Source: Schoenoplectus triqueter (lineage: Eukaryota; Streptophyta; Magnoliopsida; Poales; Cyperaceae). Taken from it: 64,000 nt of DNA. The translations under genes and the position numbers were made by a program. The stretch spans positions 248,001-312,000 of the forward strand of contig CAXKVV010002149.1 of NCBI GenBank assembly GCA_964058805.1. The letters run 5' to 3'. The number at the start of each line of letters is the position of its first letter. Positions within the stretch are counted from its first letter, which is position 1. The notes below the pieces were generated by a model. That model ran no database searches. It was not told the DNA's origin and saw only the letters and a program-made list of their open reading frames with translations. Positions 10,575-21,399 of this stretch are shown piece by piece.

Positions 10575-11440
10575 GGGTAAACAGGTTGCTTCTGGTTTTC
10601 TATCCATTGTGGATAATTTTTATGCTTTAGATACTATTGCTTCATATAATGAGACCTTGAATAATGAAACTCAAAATTTTAGACAAAAATTAACACATCA
10701 GGATTCAGCTGCACTTTGACACAAACGTTTAGGTTATATTTCTCAACAGAGAATTACACATCTTGTTCAAAGTAAAATCTTGCGATCCTTGAACATGTCG
10801 GATATTGGCCCATGCATTGAATGTGCTAAGAGTAAACAAACAAGCATGTACAAATATACAACCAATTGTATGACAGATGTTCTTGAACTGATACATACGG
10901 ACATATGCGGACCATTCCCTACGATAACTAGGAATAGTCATGTATATTTTATCAGCTTCATTGACGATTATTCAAGATATGACTATATATATTTAATTAA
11001 AGAAAATGTTTAAGCTTTGGACACATTTAAATCTTTCAAGTCTGAAGTCGAGTTACAACTCAACAAAAGGATTAAAAGCGTCATATTAGATCGTGGTAGT
11101 GAATATTACGGTCGCTCTGACGGATTGGGAGAGCAACGACCGGGGCTTTTTGCTAAATTTTTGGAGGATAATGGGATTGTGTCACAATATACAATGCTGG
11201 GTTCACCGATAATGAACGGTGCGGCTGAAAGGCACAATCGAACATTAATGGAGATGGTGCAAAGCATGATTTCTCATACCTCGCTTCCATTGAACCTCTG
11301 GGGAAGAGCACTTAAGACAACAACATACATTTTAAATCGGGTACTGACTAAGACAACAAACAAAACTCCATATGAGTTATGAACTGGATGAAAACCTAAT
11401 CTCTAATATTTTAGAATTTGAGGTTGTCCAGCTGAAACTG
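10575..11440 (+). pseudogene. copia gag-pre-integrase and integrase relic
   Basis: The first segment matches the pre-integrase domain with the HKRLGYIS run and a C-x2-C pair (CIEC). The codon before HKRLG is a stop (TGA near 10717) where family members have Trp. The integrase core follows with all three catalytic acids still readable: D in HTDICG, D in ILDRGSEY and E in AAERHNRT. Further stops interrupt it near 11011 and 11380 (after TPYEL). It would have inserted the element's cDNA; as it stands it cannot be made as one protein. Confidence 0.85.
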
Positions 11441-11639
11441 CCCTTATAGGCCACAAGAGAAGAAATTGGATGAAATGATTGTTAGCTGTTATTTTATCGG
11501 ATATGCAGAAAGGTCCCCTGGTATAAATTTTATGATCCCACTAATAGAATAATTTCCGAGACAAATATAGTTAAGTTCTTTGAGGATGTTATGATTTAGA
11601 GGGAAAATACAAATTAAATTGTCTTTGAAGAATCATAAG

Positions 11640-12800
11640 ATTCTCCTATACAAGATACACCCACATCGGTACCAATTATAATAAGGATATCTGGAGACTC
11701 ATTGGTTCAAAATCTTGTGGTGAATGAACCTTCAAAAATAGAAAAGAATCCAGAACAATATAATGTTGATATTGAAGAGGAACCTATACCATCTCAATAA
11801 CCTCAAAAAGTAGTGCCTATAAGACGGTCTACCAGATAGAGAAGAAGTATAATATCTAATGATTATATTATGTTCCTTCAAGAAATTGAATTCAACATTG
11901 GCATGATGGAGGATGATCCTCTCACTCTCTGTCAGGCTTTAGAAAATATGAATTCTCATAAATGGACCAAAGGCATGGATGAAGAAATAAAGTCAATGTA
12001 TGACAATAAAGTTTGGGATATCATCTCTTTACATGAAGGTGTGAAGCATATTGGTTGTAAATGAATATTTAAGACCAAAAAATATTCAAAAGGTAATGTG
12101 GAAAGATATAAAGTACGACTAGTTGCTAAGAAATTTACATAGAAAAAAGGTATTAACATTATGGAAATTTTCTTGTCTGTGTCAATGAAAGATTCTTTTA
12201 GAATTATCATGGCTTTAGTTGCACACTTTGACCTTGAATTACATCAGATGGACGTTAATACCGCATTTCTCAATGGTAACATTGATGAATATATTTATAT
12301 ATCGTAACCACCGAATTACGAGTTTGATTACTCAAAATAGATGGTTTGCATATTAAAGAAGTCTATCTATGAACTCAAGCAAGCGTCTTGACAATGGTAT
12401 TTCAAATTTCATCAAGTAATTATCTCATTCGGATTTGAGCCTAAATTGGTGGATGAATGCATATATCACAAGTTCAATAAGAGTAAGTTTGTATTTCTAG
12501 TTTTATACGTTGATGACATATTGCTTGCCAGTAACGATAAAAATATGATGCATGAAACTAAGAAATTTCTTTTCAAGCATTTTGACATGAAAGATCTTGG
12601 GGAAACATCACATATGTTAGGCCTTAAAATACACAGAGATCGAAATAAGGATATTTTAGTATTTTCACAACAAACATATATCGATAAAATTCTCAAGCGA
12701 TATGGTATGAAAAATTATAAATCAGAAAATACCCCTATTGCTAAAGGAGACAAATTCAGTCTTGATCAGTCCCAAAAATAGAACTCGAGAAAGCAGAAAT
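11640..12800 (+). pseudogene. copia reverse transcriptase relic
   Basis: Frames at 11870-12064 and 12446-12781, with recognisable sequence between, match the copia reverse transcriptase: ALENMNSHKW at the start, MDVNTAFLNGNI, a KKSIYELKQAS run, and the catalytic YVDDILLAS box near 12508-12534. In-frame stops interrupt it at 12061-12063 and at several points between 12140 and 12400, including a Trp-to-stop change in the LKQAS-QW run. Non-functional copy. Confidence 0.85.
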
Positions 12801-13423
12801 GTACCAGATTCCATATACTTCCTTAATATAAAGTTTTATGTATGCTCAAGTGTGTACGCGTCCGGATATTACATATATCACAGGAATGCTTGGTCGTTAT
12901 CTCAGTAATCCTGGTATAAATCACTGAAAAGTAGCCAAAAGGGTACTAAGGTACTTGCAAAGAATGAAGAATCACGTGTTAACATATCGGGATCAGACAA
13001 GCTTGAGGTCATTGGATATACTGATTCTGACTTTGCGGGTTGTGTGAATAGCTTAAAGTCAGCATTCGGTTATATTTTTATGTTGGTTGGGGGAGTGCAA
13101 AATAAACCATGATTGCCTCCTCCACCATGACACCCAAATTCATTGCGTGTTTTGAGACATTGAACCATGAAATATGACTAAGGAACTTTATCACAGGGCT
13201 GCGTATTGTGGATACTATTAAGTTATCACTTAAGTTATATTGTGATAATAGTTCAGCAGTACTGTATTCTAACAATAACAGAAGCTCATCGAAATCCAAA
13301 CATATTGATATTAAGTTCTTTGCTGTGAAGAAGAGAGTTCATAGTGGACTTATAAGTATTGAGCATATTGGTACAACTTTCATGCTAGCAGATCCACTAA
13401 CTAAGAGATTGATACCCAAATAA
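12800..13423 (+). pseudogene. copia RNase H relic
   Basis: Sequence after the reverse transcriptase matches the copia RNase H: YLQRMKNH-like and GYTDSDFAG-like segments near 12950-13040, then an intact frame at 13208-13423 with KLYCDNSSAVLYSNN and the family-typical SKHIDIKFF and DPLTKRLIPK ending. Frameshifts separate the parts. Confidence 0.8.
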
Positions 13424-13906
13424 TTTCATGAGCATGTCGCTCATATGGGTATATATGTTACAGAGGATTATTAGGTTGAGTGAGAGTTTGTACTTATATT
13501 TCATATTTTTATATTTTATATGACATATTTTTTCATATATCATGTAGTTGTTCTTATATGATATTCTGTGATTTCGTATATATCATGCAGTTATTCAATT
13601 TTATATACACTCTAAGTTTATGATTGACCTCAAATTCAGATTAATTAAGATGACCAAATTAAAAATAGACATGTGGATCACATTGCATGTAATTTTCAAA
13701 CTACACATCTCTTTCATGATTCATGTCATTCAGTTATATTTATATCGTGATTTGTGTTAGTTTAGTTTCGTTTTATGAGATGAATACTATATAAGTCCTT
13801 ATAAATATGATTGATGGACGGAATTGGATGATGACACAAAAGGTTAAGGTAGCACAGTTAAGAGTACTCAATTCAATATATATATATATTTCAGATACAT
13901 ATAGCC
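13424..13906 (+). other. Non-coding 3' region of the copia element
   Basis: AT-rich sequence between the end of RNase H and the polypurine tract. It includes a short (TA)n run near 13880. No gene seen; the 83-codon frame at 13807-14058 crosses into the LTR and has no recognisable content. Confidence 0.5.
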
Positions 13907-14520
13907 CAAATGAGAGATTGTTAAAATTAATTATTATTAATTACAACATGTATGAGCTTATATGTAATAAATATATATTATATAATGGACTGTCAAATTA
14001 TACCCATTATGAAGTGATCAAATTCTATATCAGGTTTAATATGTGTCATGGGAAGTGAGCCATTTAATATGTAGAATGCGTATTAATAACTTTATGATTT
14101 AGTGATGATCTAAATTATATAAAGTTTGATAATAATACAATTATGTTATTGGTCCCTGAAGAACACAACTATAGACAGTTTTTTGATTAAGTAGCGAACC
14201 CGTTAAGAGAGATTTGGATCTGATATGGACCCGCTAAGAAATAACTACTCTCAGTTATGGACGTTCATTATATACAGGAAGACTGTTGATTTTTGAAATG
14301 AATTCCTCATTCTCCATTTTCTGGCACCTTTTCATTTTCCAACAGAAATCCATCTCTCTAAGATAGAGTTCCATAAGAGAATAAAACTGTCTGCGCCGGT
14401 CCTCTCAGTCGCTCCATCGAATTAGAGGAAGATCGCTAGAAGGCTTAAAGGAATCTGATGATCAATGAGGTTGTGTCTTTCTGAAAGATCGACAGTATGG
14501 ATCAAGGTAATCTAATTTAT
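13907..14520 (+). mobile_element. Polypurine tract and 3' LTR candidate of the copia element
   Basis: CAAATGAGAGAT at about 13907-13918 fits a copia polypurine tract and is followed at 13919 by TGTTAAAATTAATTATT, a typical copia LTR start. The LTR contains TATA-like sequence near 14115 and a 5'-leader-like CT-rich part near 14380-14420. Its right end is not defined; 14520 is a guess and no target-site duplication was found. Confidence 0.55.
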
Positions 14521-14691
14521 GATTAGGTGTTCACTAGAGGATCACGGCCATAAAGAAATTATAACAGAAAAATTATTGACGAAGAAAGCCATAATCTTCC
14601 CATGATGCATCAGCTTCGGAGAGGTTCATCCCTTTAATCAAAAGTTGTGGTACTGCTATATTATCGCATTTGACAGCAAGTCGACCCAAAA

Positions 14692-15190
14692 TTATTCAGG
14701 AAAAAACTTCAAATAACCTTCGGTACTGAGCAATGGCAATGTAGGTGACACAATTGTACCTCGCACAATGTGTTTTTTTAGTTGAGAACAATGAAGAACT
14801 GGGTAGATTGCTGAACTAGCCAGTAGGCGCAGTCGGTACGGAAATGGTACCAACCCGTTCTTCAATCTCAAATGGCTCATAAAAGCGAGGAGCAAATTTC
14901 TGATTCTTACCTTTGGATATAGAAATTTGCCTATAAGGTTTCAATTTAAGGTATACCCAATCGCCTACGTCGAATTTCTGCTCGGTACGGTTAAGGTAAG
15001 CGTATTTCTTCATCCGATTATGTGCATTTGTCAAATTAGCACATAATTGAGTGAGAGAACAATGTTGGACTCTCAATAGAGTATCTACAGCTGCAATTTG
15101 ACTTCTAGAAGGATGACTCAAAGAAGATAATGGTGGTGGGTATCCATATAAAGTCTGGAATGGAGAAGTTTCAAAGAACGATGGAAGCAA
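14692..15190 (-). pseudogene. gypsy integrase C-terminus and pre-chromodomain segment
   Basis: Two overlapping frames (14816-15190 and 14692-14895) carry the integrase C-terminal part: FQTLYGYPPP, a KKYAYLNRTEQKFDVGDWVY segment, and then LPASSAIYPV-like and HCSQLKKHI segments, typical of chromovirus-type gypsy integrases. The switch of frame near 14820-14890 shows an indel. A chromodomain itself was not recognised to the left. Confidence 0.75.
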
Positions 15191-15194
15191 CTAT

Positions 15195-15578
15195 TGTACC
15201 ATCACTGAGCCAAAGGCAACCATTTTATCCATCGATGTGGTTGACCATTTTATCTCAGTAATTTTTAAGGCACTGATTGACCCTCTCTGTCTGACCATCA
15301 GTTTAGGAGTGATAGGCTGAAGACATATTCATTTTGATACCTAGAAGCTTTGACAATTTCTTCCAAAAATTACTGGTAAATACATGGTCACGCTCTGTAA
15401 TTATGGAAGTGGGTAGACTATGTAATTTGTATACAGTATCAATGAAAGCATGAGAAATATCTACTACAGTATATAGATGAGATAAGGGAATGAAATAGAC
15501 AAATTTGGTGAATCTGTCAACAATGACCATAATGATATTTTTGCCCTCTAATTTGGATAAGCTACTAATGAAGTTCAT
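15195..15578 (-). pseudogene. gypsy integrase catalytic core relic
   Basis: Shows the integrase core with IIMVIVDRFTKF (first catalytic Asp present). The second catalytic position reads ITERDHVF, so the Asp usual in SDRD is Glu. A stop at 15303-15305 falls in the SSAYHP-QTDGQ-E region, where Gln is expected; the third catalytic Glu is still readable beyond it. Non-functional. Confidence 0.8.
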
Positions 15579-15643
15579 GCTTGTTCTGGAATGGATAAGA
15601 GTTGAAGGTGTCCAGGATAATGAATATGTTCAAGTTTATCCAT

Positions 15644-15994
15644 TTAGCAATTTGGATAAGACCTGACATAATTGATAGTATCTTCCTTCATATGAGACCA
15701 ATAGAATATTTGCTTGAGTCTATGATAGATAACATCTGTGGCAAAGCGATCCCCTTGAGCTGAGTCATGAAGTTCTTTGAGAATTAACTGGCGCCAATTG
15801 TGTGAACTGCCAATACAGATCCGTCCCTTGAATCTAAGTACACCTTGATCCAAGGAGTAGTGAGATGATGGTGGTGGAGAAGACTGAAAAGATGTCATTT
15901 GTTGAGTGATCCAAGAGTTATCTACATAGCTAAGTTTAATATCCTTCATCCACTGTGAAATTAATTCAAAAAAAGTAAAAATATCAGAATTCAA
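15644..15994 (-). pseudogene. gypsy integrase zinc-binding domain relic
   Basis: A 116-codon frame ends with the integrase H2C2-type region: KELHDS, YHRLKQIFYWSHMK and YVRSYPNC. The second zinc-binding His and the first Cys of the usual pattern appear replaced (GDR for GGH, SYPNC for SCPxC), consistent with decay. Confidence 0.75.
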
Positions 15995-16578
15995 ACAAAG
16001 TAGCTGGTCAGATGGGGCCTCTCTTCTTGATAAAGCATCTACTACCTTATTGTGAACACCATTTTTTATATTCTATAGTTAAATTCAATAATTTACACAA
16101 GCCCATATATTATAAAGCAGTATTGATTTTTTGCTCTAAGAGGTACTTAAGACTAATCTAATATGTTTTGTTAATGAATTTATGTCCAAGAAGGTAATGC
16201 TTTCATTTAGTCACTGTAGTGATTAAAGCAAGAATTTTTTTCATAAACCGATAGTCCCTGATTCTTAATTCATAACTTCTGACTTAAAAATACAATTGGA
16301 TTCCTCTCTTGTATGAGTACTGCTCTTATTCCATCTTGAGATGCAACAGTCTCTACATTAAATTATTTTGTAAAATCAAATAGAGCTAAAATTAGTGCAT
16401 AAGTAACTGTAGTTTTTAATTTATCAAAAGTACATTAAGTCAATGAGAAGTTTAAAAACATTAATTTTAACAAGTCAGTGAGAAGTTTGTTAATCAAGTC
16501 ATAATTTCTTATAAATTTTCTATAATATTATATAAGGTCTAGAAAACCCTTGAGCGATTTGATTATTTTTGGATAAGA
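15995..16578 (-). other. Decayed RNase H / connection region of the gypsy element
   Basis: Lies between the reverse transcriptase and integrase pieces, where the RNase H domain belongs. No frame over about 60 codons survives and no motif was read with confidence. Confidence 0.4.
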
Positions 16579-17317
16579 CTATTGAAGCATTATAGTGATC
16601 TTAGATGGGTCAGTTGAAACACCTTGAGAAGAAATAATATGATCTATATTCAATTTGACTAACAGTAAAAGAATATTTAGACAATTTAGCATGTAAATGA
16701 TTATCCTTAAGTAATTGAAGTGTAATAGTAGGTGTTTCAAGTGGGAAGAAAAGTCAGGGCTATAAATAAGTATATCATCAAAGAAAACTAGAATAAAATT
16801 TCTAAAATAAGGCTTGAAAATGGAGTACATCAATGATTGGAAAGTAACTGAAATATTTGTCAAATCGAATGGAATGATAGTGAAGTCAAATAGGCCATTA
16901 TGGGTCCTAAAGGCAGTTAATGAAATATCCTAAGCATGCATGCAAATTTGATGATAGCCTGAGCGCAAATCAATCTTAAAAAAATATATTAGCATTATGT
17001 AATTCATCGAGTAAATCATCAATAATTGGAATAAAAAATTTATTCTTAATTATGAGATCATTTAGTTTTTAATAATCAACACATATACGTCAAGACCCAT
17101 CTTTTTTCTTAACTAGCAACACAGGAGAAACATATGGACTGACTGAAGGTTGAATGAAATTATTTTGAAGCAACTCAGATAAAAAAAATTTAAGTTCTTG
17201 CTTCTGATCATAAGAGAATCTATAGTGCCGTAAATTGAAAGGAATACTATGAGGTGTGAGAGTAATTTTGTGATCACAAGTCCAAAAAGGAGGTAAACAA
17301 GTGGGCTCAGTAAACAC
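16579..17317 (-). pseudogene. gypsy reverse transcriptase relic
   Basis: Two frames cover the domain: 17090-17317 (HYRFSYDQKQE, FIQPSVSPYVSPVLLVKKKDGS, the palm entry) and 16579-16863 (VFFDDILIYSPDF, the catalytic box with FFDD in place of the general YxDD, normal for this group). The 220 bp between are recognisable but frameshifted. Confidence 0.85.
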
Positions 17318-17900
17318 ATGCTGAAATTGAACAAGTATTGACTGAACTCGAGACTGGTGAGCCTAGATAGAAGAGACAGACTGGTCCTCATCATAAAGGA
17401 GGTGAGTTCAGTAGTATGCTCCTTAATGAGGTTAAGAGTGTAGTCAAAATGTTATAAGGTAGAAGATATTGGCTGAGACTTGAGAATAATTTTTTTACCC
17501 TTGAGAATAATTTGAATTTCACCCAATTTTTATTGGACTATGATCTAACAACCAATCAATGTCTAGAATGATATCATAATCAGTGACATGCAAACCTCTT
17601 AAGTCAACAGTAAAAGAGTGATCTTGAAATGAAAATTATAAACCAGCATAAAGGATAAAAGTAGTTATGCTAGTACCACTTGCAGTAGTTACAGTAAGGA
17701 GAGGACAAGTAATAGTTGGAAGAAAAAATATTAGAAGCACTAAGAGTGATAGTAGCAAGTTCAGATTCATGCTCAGAATGTACTGATCCAGAAGAGAATT
17801 CTTCAGAGTCACTGTCAATATCACTCAATTAATCACCATCAAGAACATGTAGAGCTTGGGATTTGCACTTATGGCCTTGATGATATTTGTCCTCACATTT
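17318..17900 (-). pseudogene. gypsy protease region relic
   Basis: Upstream of the reverse transcriptase and therefore in protease position. The 62-codon frame at 17636-17824 contains a Ser/Glu-rich start in another frame and ITCPLLTVTTASGTS. The catalytic Asp motif was not located with confidence. Confidence 0.45.
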
Positions 17901-18669
17901 AAAGCAAAGGCCCAAAGAATTTTTTTTTTATTAATTTTAGAATTTGAATCAAAAGGAACATTAGGTTGTATGGGCAAGGTAGAAATTTGAGGATCAGCTG
18001 ATTTAAATTTAACAGTAAAAAATATTAAGAGTTAAAGGGTTTGTGTTGAAGGATTTTGGTTTGATTGTCTATGAGTTTTTTTAACATTTTTAGCAATTTT
18101 AATTGTCTATTTTAAAGTGGTCAGTTCATATAAAATCACGGTATTTACAATTCTTTCCTTTAAACCACTGAGAAAACCCAATAAATAATATTATTCTTCT
18201 ATATAATATTTGGCAAGAACAAGAACTTTGATTCTTTCATATTTCTTGGCATAGCCATCTACTTTACCAACTTGATGTAACCTTTTGAATTTATCCATGG
18301 GGTCTTTAGAATTAAGATCAAAGCGATCTAAGAGTTCTTCTTTAAATTATATCTAAGGAGGATCAAGTTTGTGTAATTTAAAATACTTGTACCACTCTCT
18401 AGCATCTCCAACTGAATAAGAAAGCATCTCCAACTGAATAAGAAATAATGGTTTTCACTTCATAATGGTCAGCAGTGTTATAGATATCATTATAGATATC
18501 GAAATAAAATTCACAATCCTCTAACCACTTAAGAATACCCAAACAATCAAATTTATTTAGTTCTGCTCACAGATGATGCCACTTGAAAGTATGATCAGAG
18601 AACTGACGATCATCATCCTTGTTAGAAACCGATATGTCAGTATGATGATCAGTGAAAATGGCTCTCGGT
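17901..18669 (-). pseudogene. gypsy gag relic, downstream part
   Basis: Broken frames on the minus strand carry a retrotransposon gag domain: WHHL-AELNKFDC, WLEDCEFYFDIY, AREWYKYFK and FKEELLDRFD-like runs. This part joins, across the solo LTR, to the upstream gag segment at 19127 once one copy of the target duplication is discounted. Confidence 0.7.
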
Positions 18670-18674
18670 TCTTT

Positions 18675-19121
18675 TGTTAAAAGAGAATGGTGGATATCAC
18701 ACTTTGAGATAAGAGAAGAGATGGATAAAATAAGTTTTCTTTCTATTAGAAACTCTTATATCTTTCTTACATATCAAATAACAGATTACAACTCTATTTA
18801 TAAGCTAAGACAACAGAAGTATCTAGAAAATTCGTATTAAAAACGGAATATCAAACAGCAGCTGTTTCAGCTGACTCCTGTCCACTAAAACAGTCATAAC
18901 TCTCTGTAGTGAACTCCAAACGATTTGGTATTTGAACCATTGAAAATTGGACTTCAAGATCTTTTCATCCATAGGTCATACAGCTAAAATGAACGTCGTT
19001 TGTTTTTTCATATATCTTAATCAATCAGCTCATAAATTCTGCAACTGCTGAATTCTAAGAGTCTCCTTTATTTTTCACTAGACTTAATATCATTAATGAT
19101 AATTAAATTTATATTTCAACA
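18675..19121 (-). mobile_element. Solo LTR inserted in the gypsy gag
   Basis: A 447-bp sequence with TGTT...AACA ends, flanked by a perfect 5-bp duplication: TCTTT at 18670-18674 and at 19122-19126 (plus-strand reading). On the minus strand it has TATAAATA at 18795-18802, about 320 bp from its start, which suggests minus orientation. The surrounding gag similarity is continuous across it. No internal retroelement sequence remains, as expected after LTR-LTR recombination. Confidence 0.85.
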
Positions 19122-19126
19122 TCTTT

Positions 19127-19460
19127 ACCATTAGGCAGACGTGAAGTGGAGTGTCTATGAGTTGTTGTACGCAAAGCCAGAAGAATGAGGAGGTATCAAA
19201 GATTGAGCAACAAGAACTTCAGATTGCTTATCAAATTTCAACATGAGGCGCTCAAGAATGTCTTTAGAACATTGGTTGGTCTCTTCAATTTTTTTATCCT
19301 GTTCAACAAAATGATGTTTGATTCAAAAAGACATCTCACTGATTTAAGTCGCAAGCGAGGCAACTTGTTGATCGACAGCTGAAGTGGCTAAAGCGGAATC
19401 ATCGGTACTGAAACCGGTGCCAATGGATGGTAGACTTTGTTAGTTTCACCATCTTGAATA
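19127..19460 (-). pseudogene. gypsy gag relic, N-terminal part
   Basis: Decayed frame with a coiled-coil-like stretch (QDKKIEETNQCSKDILERLM) typical of the region near the start of plant gypsy gag proteins, with several stops. An ATG at about 19453 on the minus strand follows the primer-binding site. Confidence 0.6.
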
Positions 19461-19497
19461 ATTTTGATCGCAAGAAAATTCCCAGATAGAATCGAAA

Positions 19498-19510
19498 GGT
19501 CTCTATACCA
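19498..19510 (-). other. Degenerate initiator-Met tRNA primer-binding site
   Basis: Minus-strand TGGTATAGAGACC, close to the TGGTATCAGAGCC used by many plant LTR elements, directly after a CA that would end the LTR. Confidence 0.55.
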
Positions 19511-19718
19511 TGCGTAATACTCCTAATATAATTCAAGGCAGTATTCAAGTGAATTGCGTAATTAGAGGATGAATTAGGAAATTAGAAATGGCGGAAGAAC
19601 GAACGTGTGAAAAATAAAACTCAAATTGAGCAAAATTATAATTTCTTAGCATGAATTTGTTGTTCAATTACATAGCCTATATATAGGCAACAATCATCAG
19701 AAAAGAATTAGTACAAGT
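19511..19718 (-). mobile_element. 5' LTR remnant of the gypsy element with TATA box
   Basis: Ends with CA next to the primer-binding site and has a minus-strand TATATATA at 19678-19685 inside a palindromic CCTATATATAGG. U3 is almost absent, so the LTR seems cut off at about 19718, where different sequence begins. Confidence 0.45.
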
Positions 19719-19787
19719 GTAACGTCTCGACCGATGCGCTATAGAATCGGTATCTTCCGCATCCATCCGACGGTCTGCAATCTGTGT

Positions 19788-19880
19788 CGTCAACAACAAC
19801 AACAACAAAGTCTTTAATCCCAAATAAATTGGGGTAGGTTAGAAATGAAACTCAATCGGAAAGCATAAGATCAAATATCT
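19788..19880 (-). mobile_element. 3' tail of an RTE-type LINE or a SINE with the same tail
   Basis: On the minus strand the sequence passes through CCTACCCCAATTTATTTGGG and AAGACTTTGTTG and ends in (TTG)n at 19790-19807. This is the characteristic 3' end of plant RTE LINEs and of SINEs that share it. Only the tail was seen. Confidence 0.55.
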
Positions 19881-19889
19881 CAAATATCA

Positions 19890-20040
19890 GTGATAATAAT
19901 GAATATGATGAAAGAAAAAGAAAATAAATAAATAAAATAATAATAATATAAAAAATAAAGATGATAATGATAATGATGATGATAATATGTTAATAATAAT
20001 AGCAATAATAATAATAATAATAATAGTACAATAAACTTTT
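19890..20040. repeat. AT-rich microsatellite (AAT/GATAAT repeats)
   Basis: Imperfect runs of AATA, GATAAT and (AAT)n with few C or G bases. Simple-sequence DNA with no other content. Confidence 0.8.
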
Positions 20041-20870
20041 ATTATAAAATATATTTCTAAATCCTAAAATTCTATTTTAAAACCTATTTCTAAATTCTAA
20101 ATCCTAAAATCCTAAAAATCTAAAAACATGAAGTCTATAAAACCTGCGTCGCCAACAAATAAAAATAATAATATAGAAACAAAATGAAGTCAGCTTACAA
20201 AGCTCAGTAACCGGTTATTTAACAATGCAACTTCTCTATAACAATATTATGAATAATATAGTTTCTTTCAAGGCATTTAAATAATAATATAATTCATTCT
20301 TATTTAATTCAAGCATATATTTTAAGCAATTATGCATAAATACATGAACATCACACACCGTGCCATCGTGATAAGTGGGGGAAATCCGCTAGTAAGCGGG
20401 ACTCCACAGAGCCATCTTCCACTCATAACCCTTCAGGTTGTGTGAACCCTCCCTTTCAGAGTACGAGAGGGTTAGATTACGACATATTCAATTATGCATA
20501 ATTTGACCAGTTCTAATTATCAACATACAATCAATTCAGACAGTTCAATTCATACTTCATATCACATATTCATTCAGATAATTCGGATCACCGACCCATA
20601 TATCAAGTCAAAAGTCAATCAATTCATATCAACTAAATTCAAGTCAAGTCAATAGTCTAATTAACGAATAATAATCAAATACAAATTATAAAAAAGTTTG
20701 TTTGCCTGATTCATATATGAAATGATTATGATTCTCGACTCGCTACGCGACGTTCCTTGAATCGACATACGACACTTATAATCAACACTTTCTTGAGTGG
20801 CCAACTCGTCACTTGTTGTTTGGAAATTAGACGGTCCTTAGCTATGTACTTCGCTTTTCCAGATTTTTTT

Positions 20871-21187
20871 AATATAATAATTATAAAAATTATATTATTA
20901 ATAATAAGAGTGATAAAAATAAAATTCTAAATCTATGAATGGCAACGCGCCACTACCAATGGCGCGGAGCAAATGCGCCACTGTCAGTAGTGTGTTTGTC
21001 TCTTACAAATACCAACTGCGCAAGTATCTATCTGTGTGTATATTTATAAAACCCGTTTTTAAGCAAACACGTCACTACCAGTGGCACGTTTACACAAAGA
21101 CATCACTACCAGTGGCGTGCTGTCATTCATAATTTTACTTTTATCATTCTTATTATTAATAATATGATTATTATAATTATTATATAT
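20871..21187. mobile_element. Palindrome-rich foldback/MITE element, copy 1
   Basis: Inverted terminal sequences of about 60 bp (TTATATTATTAATAATAAG on the left matches the reverse complement on the right). The centre has diverged copies of the palindrome CGCGCCACTG-N-CAGTGGCGCG (for example near 20946, 20976, 21070 and 21101). A second copy lies at 33185-33597. No coding capacity; target-site duplication not resolved in the AT-rich flanks. Confidence 0.7.
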
Positions 21188-21396
21188 AACAAAATCTGTC
21201 GCTTTTCTCTTCTTCCATCAGTTTTTTTTTATTTATTTATTTCTTTTCTCCTCTTTGGATTAGTTCCTCCATTCCTGACTTCATTATTTTTTTCCAGTTT
21301 TCTTCTTTCCGATTCCTTATCCAGTTCTTTCTCTGTTTGTTTATTTTTTTCCTTTGTTCCATTGAGGAAGAGATAGAGGATTTGCTTAAGAAGTGT
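21188..21396. other. Intergenic pyrimidine-rich stretch
   Basis: T- and CT-rich sequence between two DNA transposons. No feature recognised. Confidence 0.5.
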
Positions 21397-21399
21397 TAA

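Larger units (their letters stand above)
10570..14520 (+). mobile_element. Degenerate, 5'-truncated Ty1/copia retrotransposon
   Basis: A copia-order polyprotein relic (pre-integrase zinc region, integrase, reverse transcriptase, RNase H), followed by a polypurine tract and a TGTT-starting LTR candidate. The gag, protease and 5' LTR are missing; similarity begins inside the gag-pre-integrase domain near 10575. Many in-frame stops show it is inactive. It directly abuts the minus-strand gypsy relic on its right. Confidence 0.85.
14560..19718 (-). mobile_element. Degenerate Ty3/gypsy retrotransposon carrying a nested solo LTR
   Basis: Minus-strand order from right to left: LTR fragment with TATA, primer-binding site, gag (split by a solo LTR), protease region, reverse transcriptase, RNase H region, integrase and a C-terminal domain resembling the one before the chromodomain of chromoviruses. 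All domains carry stops and frameshifts. No left-hand LTR matching the right-hand one was seen, and the element ends against the copia LTR. Confidence 0.8.
19719..20860 (+). mobile_element. Probable gypsy LTR fragment, interrupted
   Basis: Begins TGTAACGTCTCGACC, a start common to plant Del/Tekay-type LTRs, and later contains the GTGCCATCGTGATAAG / AAGCGGGACTCCACAGAGCCATC type of sequence (20357-20425) that I associate with such LTRs. A LINE tail and AT-rich microsatellite sit inside. The right end is not defined and the assignment is from recollection of family style, not a comparison. Confidence 0.3.

Noticed and set aside
13807..14058. 83-codon frame near the copia 3' end
   Set aside because: Spans the polypurine tract and LTR start; no homology.
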